Source: Mycobacterium sp. ACS1612 (GTDB lineage: Bacteria > Actinomycetota > Actinomycetes > Mycobacteriales > Mycobacteriaceae). Taken from it: DNA of 64,000 bases. The stretch covers positions 62,001-126,000 of the forward strand of contig NZ_LZHZ01000005.1 of NCBI RefSeq assembly GCF_001667505.1, given 5' to 3'. Position numbers and translations under genes: made by a program. Numbering within the stretch: the first letter of the stretch is position 1; the number at the start of each line of letters is the position of its first letter. This document shows positions 63,786 through 64,000 of this stretch, one piece after another. The notes below the pieces were generated by a model that was not told the origin of the DNA, searched no databases, and saw nothing but the letters and a program-made list of their open reading frames with translations.

Positions 63786-64000
63786 AAGAACGTGCGGATA
63801 AAGCCGACCACCCGGTCGTCGGCATCGAGTTCGGGGATCAGCTGCCACTTGTCGAACACCGTGCAGGGGTGTGAGATGCCGAAGCCGAGCCAGCTGCCCA
63901 CCTCGACGTTGTCGTCACCGCCCAGCCGCAGATAGGCGTGCTGATCGTTGAGCTTGGTGACTACGCTGTCGGGCAGCCGCAACGGAATCGGCAGATCCGT
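63782..64000 (-). CDS. C-terminus of DSD1/D-threonine aldolase-type PLP enzyme (5' part beyond window)
   Basis: The last 72 residues of a fold-type III PLP enzyme of the D-serine dehydratase/D-threonine aldolase/amino-acid deaminase group. The C-terminal metal-binding His and Cys are in [10 protein letters not shown] and [12 protein letters not shown]. The frame is open at the window end. The PLP-binding barrel is outside the window, so the exact reaction is not decided. Convergent with coaX, stops overlapping at 63782-63785. Confidence 0.8.
   Translation of the reverse strand, partial: TDLPIPLRLPDSVVTKLNDQHAYLRLGGDDNVEVGSWLGFGISHPCTVFDKWQLIPELDADDRVVGFIRTFF

Overview
This is high-GC actinobacterial DNA whose gene content and order match the mycobacterial chromosome. 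Block after block is co-linear, in inverted orientation, with the M. tuberculosis Rv3667 (acs) to Rv3600c (coaX) interval. The espACD locus that sits between ephA and ftsH in M. tuberculosis is absent, and extra genes are present (a Pls/PosA-type synthetase, an M1 peptidase, a TerC exporter and a molybdopterin oxidoreductase). A non-tuberculous mycobacterium (Mycolicibacterium or a close relative) is the likely source; that is an inference from gene content, not from a database search.

Layout. 1-4.2 kb: 3' part of acs, a degenerate Fic-fold protein, the Ms1/MTS2823 small RNA, a HAD phosphatase and the 6C (B11) small RNA. 4.2-8.7 kb: ssd followed by a translationally coupled Tad/Flp-like secretion locus. 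8.7-19.5 kb: an Rv3651-like protein, a MrfA/YprA-type helicase, cspA, Rv3647c-like gene, topA, an Rv3645-like adenylate cyclase, the DNA polymerase III delta' subunit and tRNA-Thr(CGU). 19.5-28.9 kb: a variable stretch next to the tRNA with a hydrolase and a coupled pair of lipoprotein and 783-residue EspA/EspE-like secreted protein, then an Rv3635-like membrane protein, galE, and an amidohydrolase with its TetR regulator.

28.9-37.1 kb (minus strand): five tightly coupled genes for an adenylation/carrier/hexapeptide membrane synthetase, M1 peptidase, flippase, PpgS-like glycosyltransferase and DUF2304 protein, preceded by a DedA gene. 37.2-43.6 kb: a yybP-ykoY manganese riboswitch controlling terC, an acyltransferase, a serine hydrolase, two small secreted proteins, a UraD-like protein that lacks the catalytic His, and ppa. 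43.7-54 kb: dacB, an Rv3626c-like metalloprotease, tilS, hpt, the molybdopterin oxidoreductase, lpqG, and an alcohol dehydrogenase/luciferase-like monooxygenase/ephA operon. 54-64 kb: the classical ftsH-folE-folP-folB-folK-Rv3605c-Rv3604c-Rv3603c-panC-panD-coaX run, joining folate and pantothenate/CoA synthesis, and finally the C-terminus of a DSD1-type PLP enzyme.

Genes within operons often overlap by ATGA or GTGA, and four convergent gene pairs share a palindromic stop (CTAG or TTAA). The best candidates for unexplored biology are the coupled synthetase/peptidase/flippase/glycosyltransferase cassette, the start-codon or frame problems in three genes (ppgS and the two TadE-like genes), the EspE-like/lipoprotein pair, the inactive Fic protein, and two DnaA-box-like sites in front of ssd.
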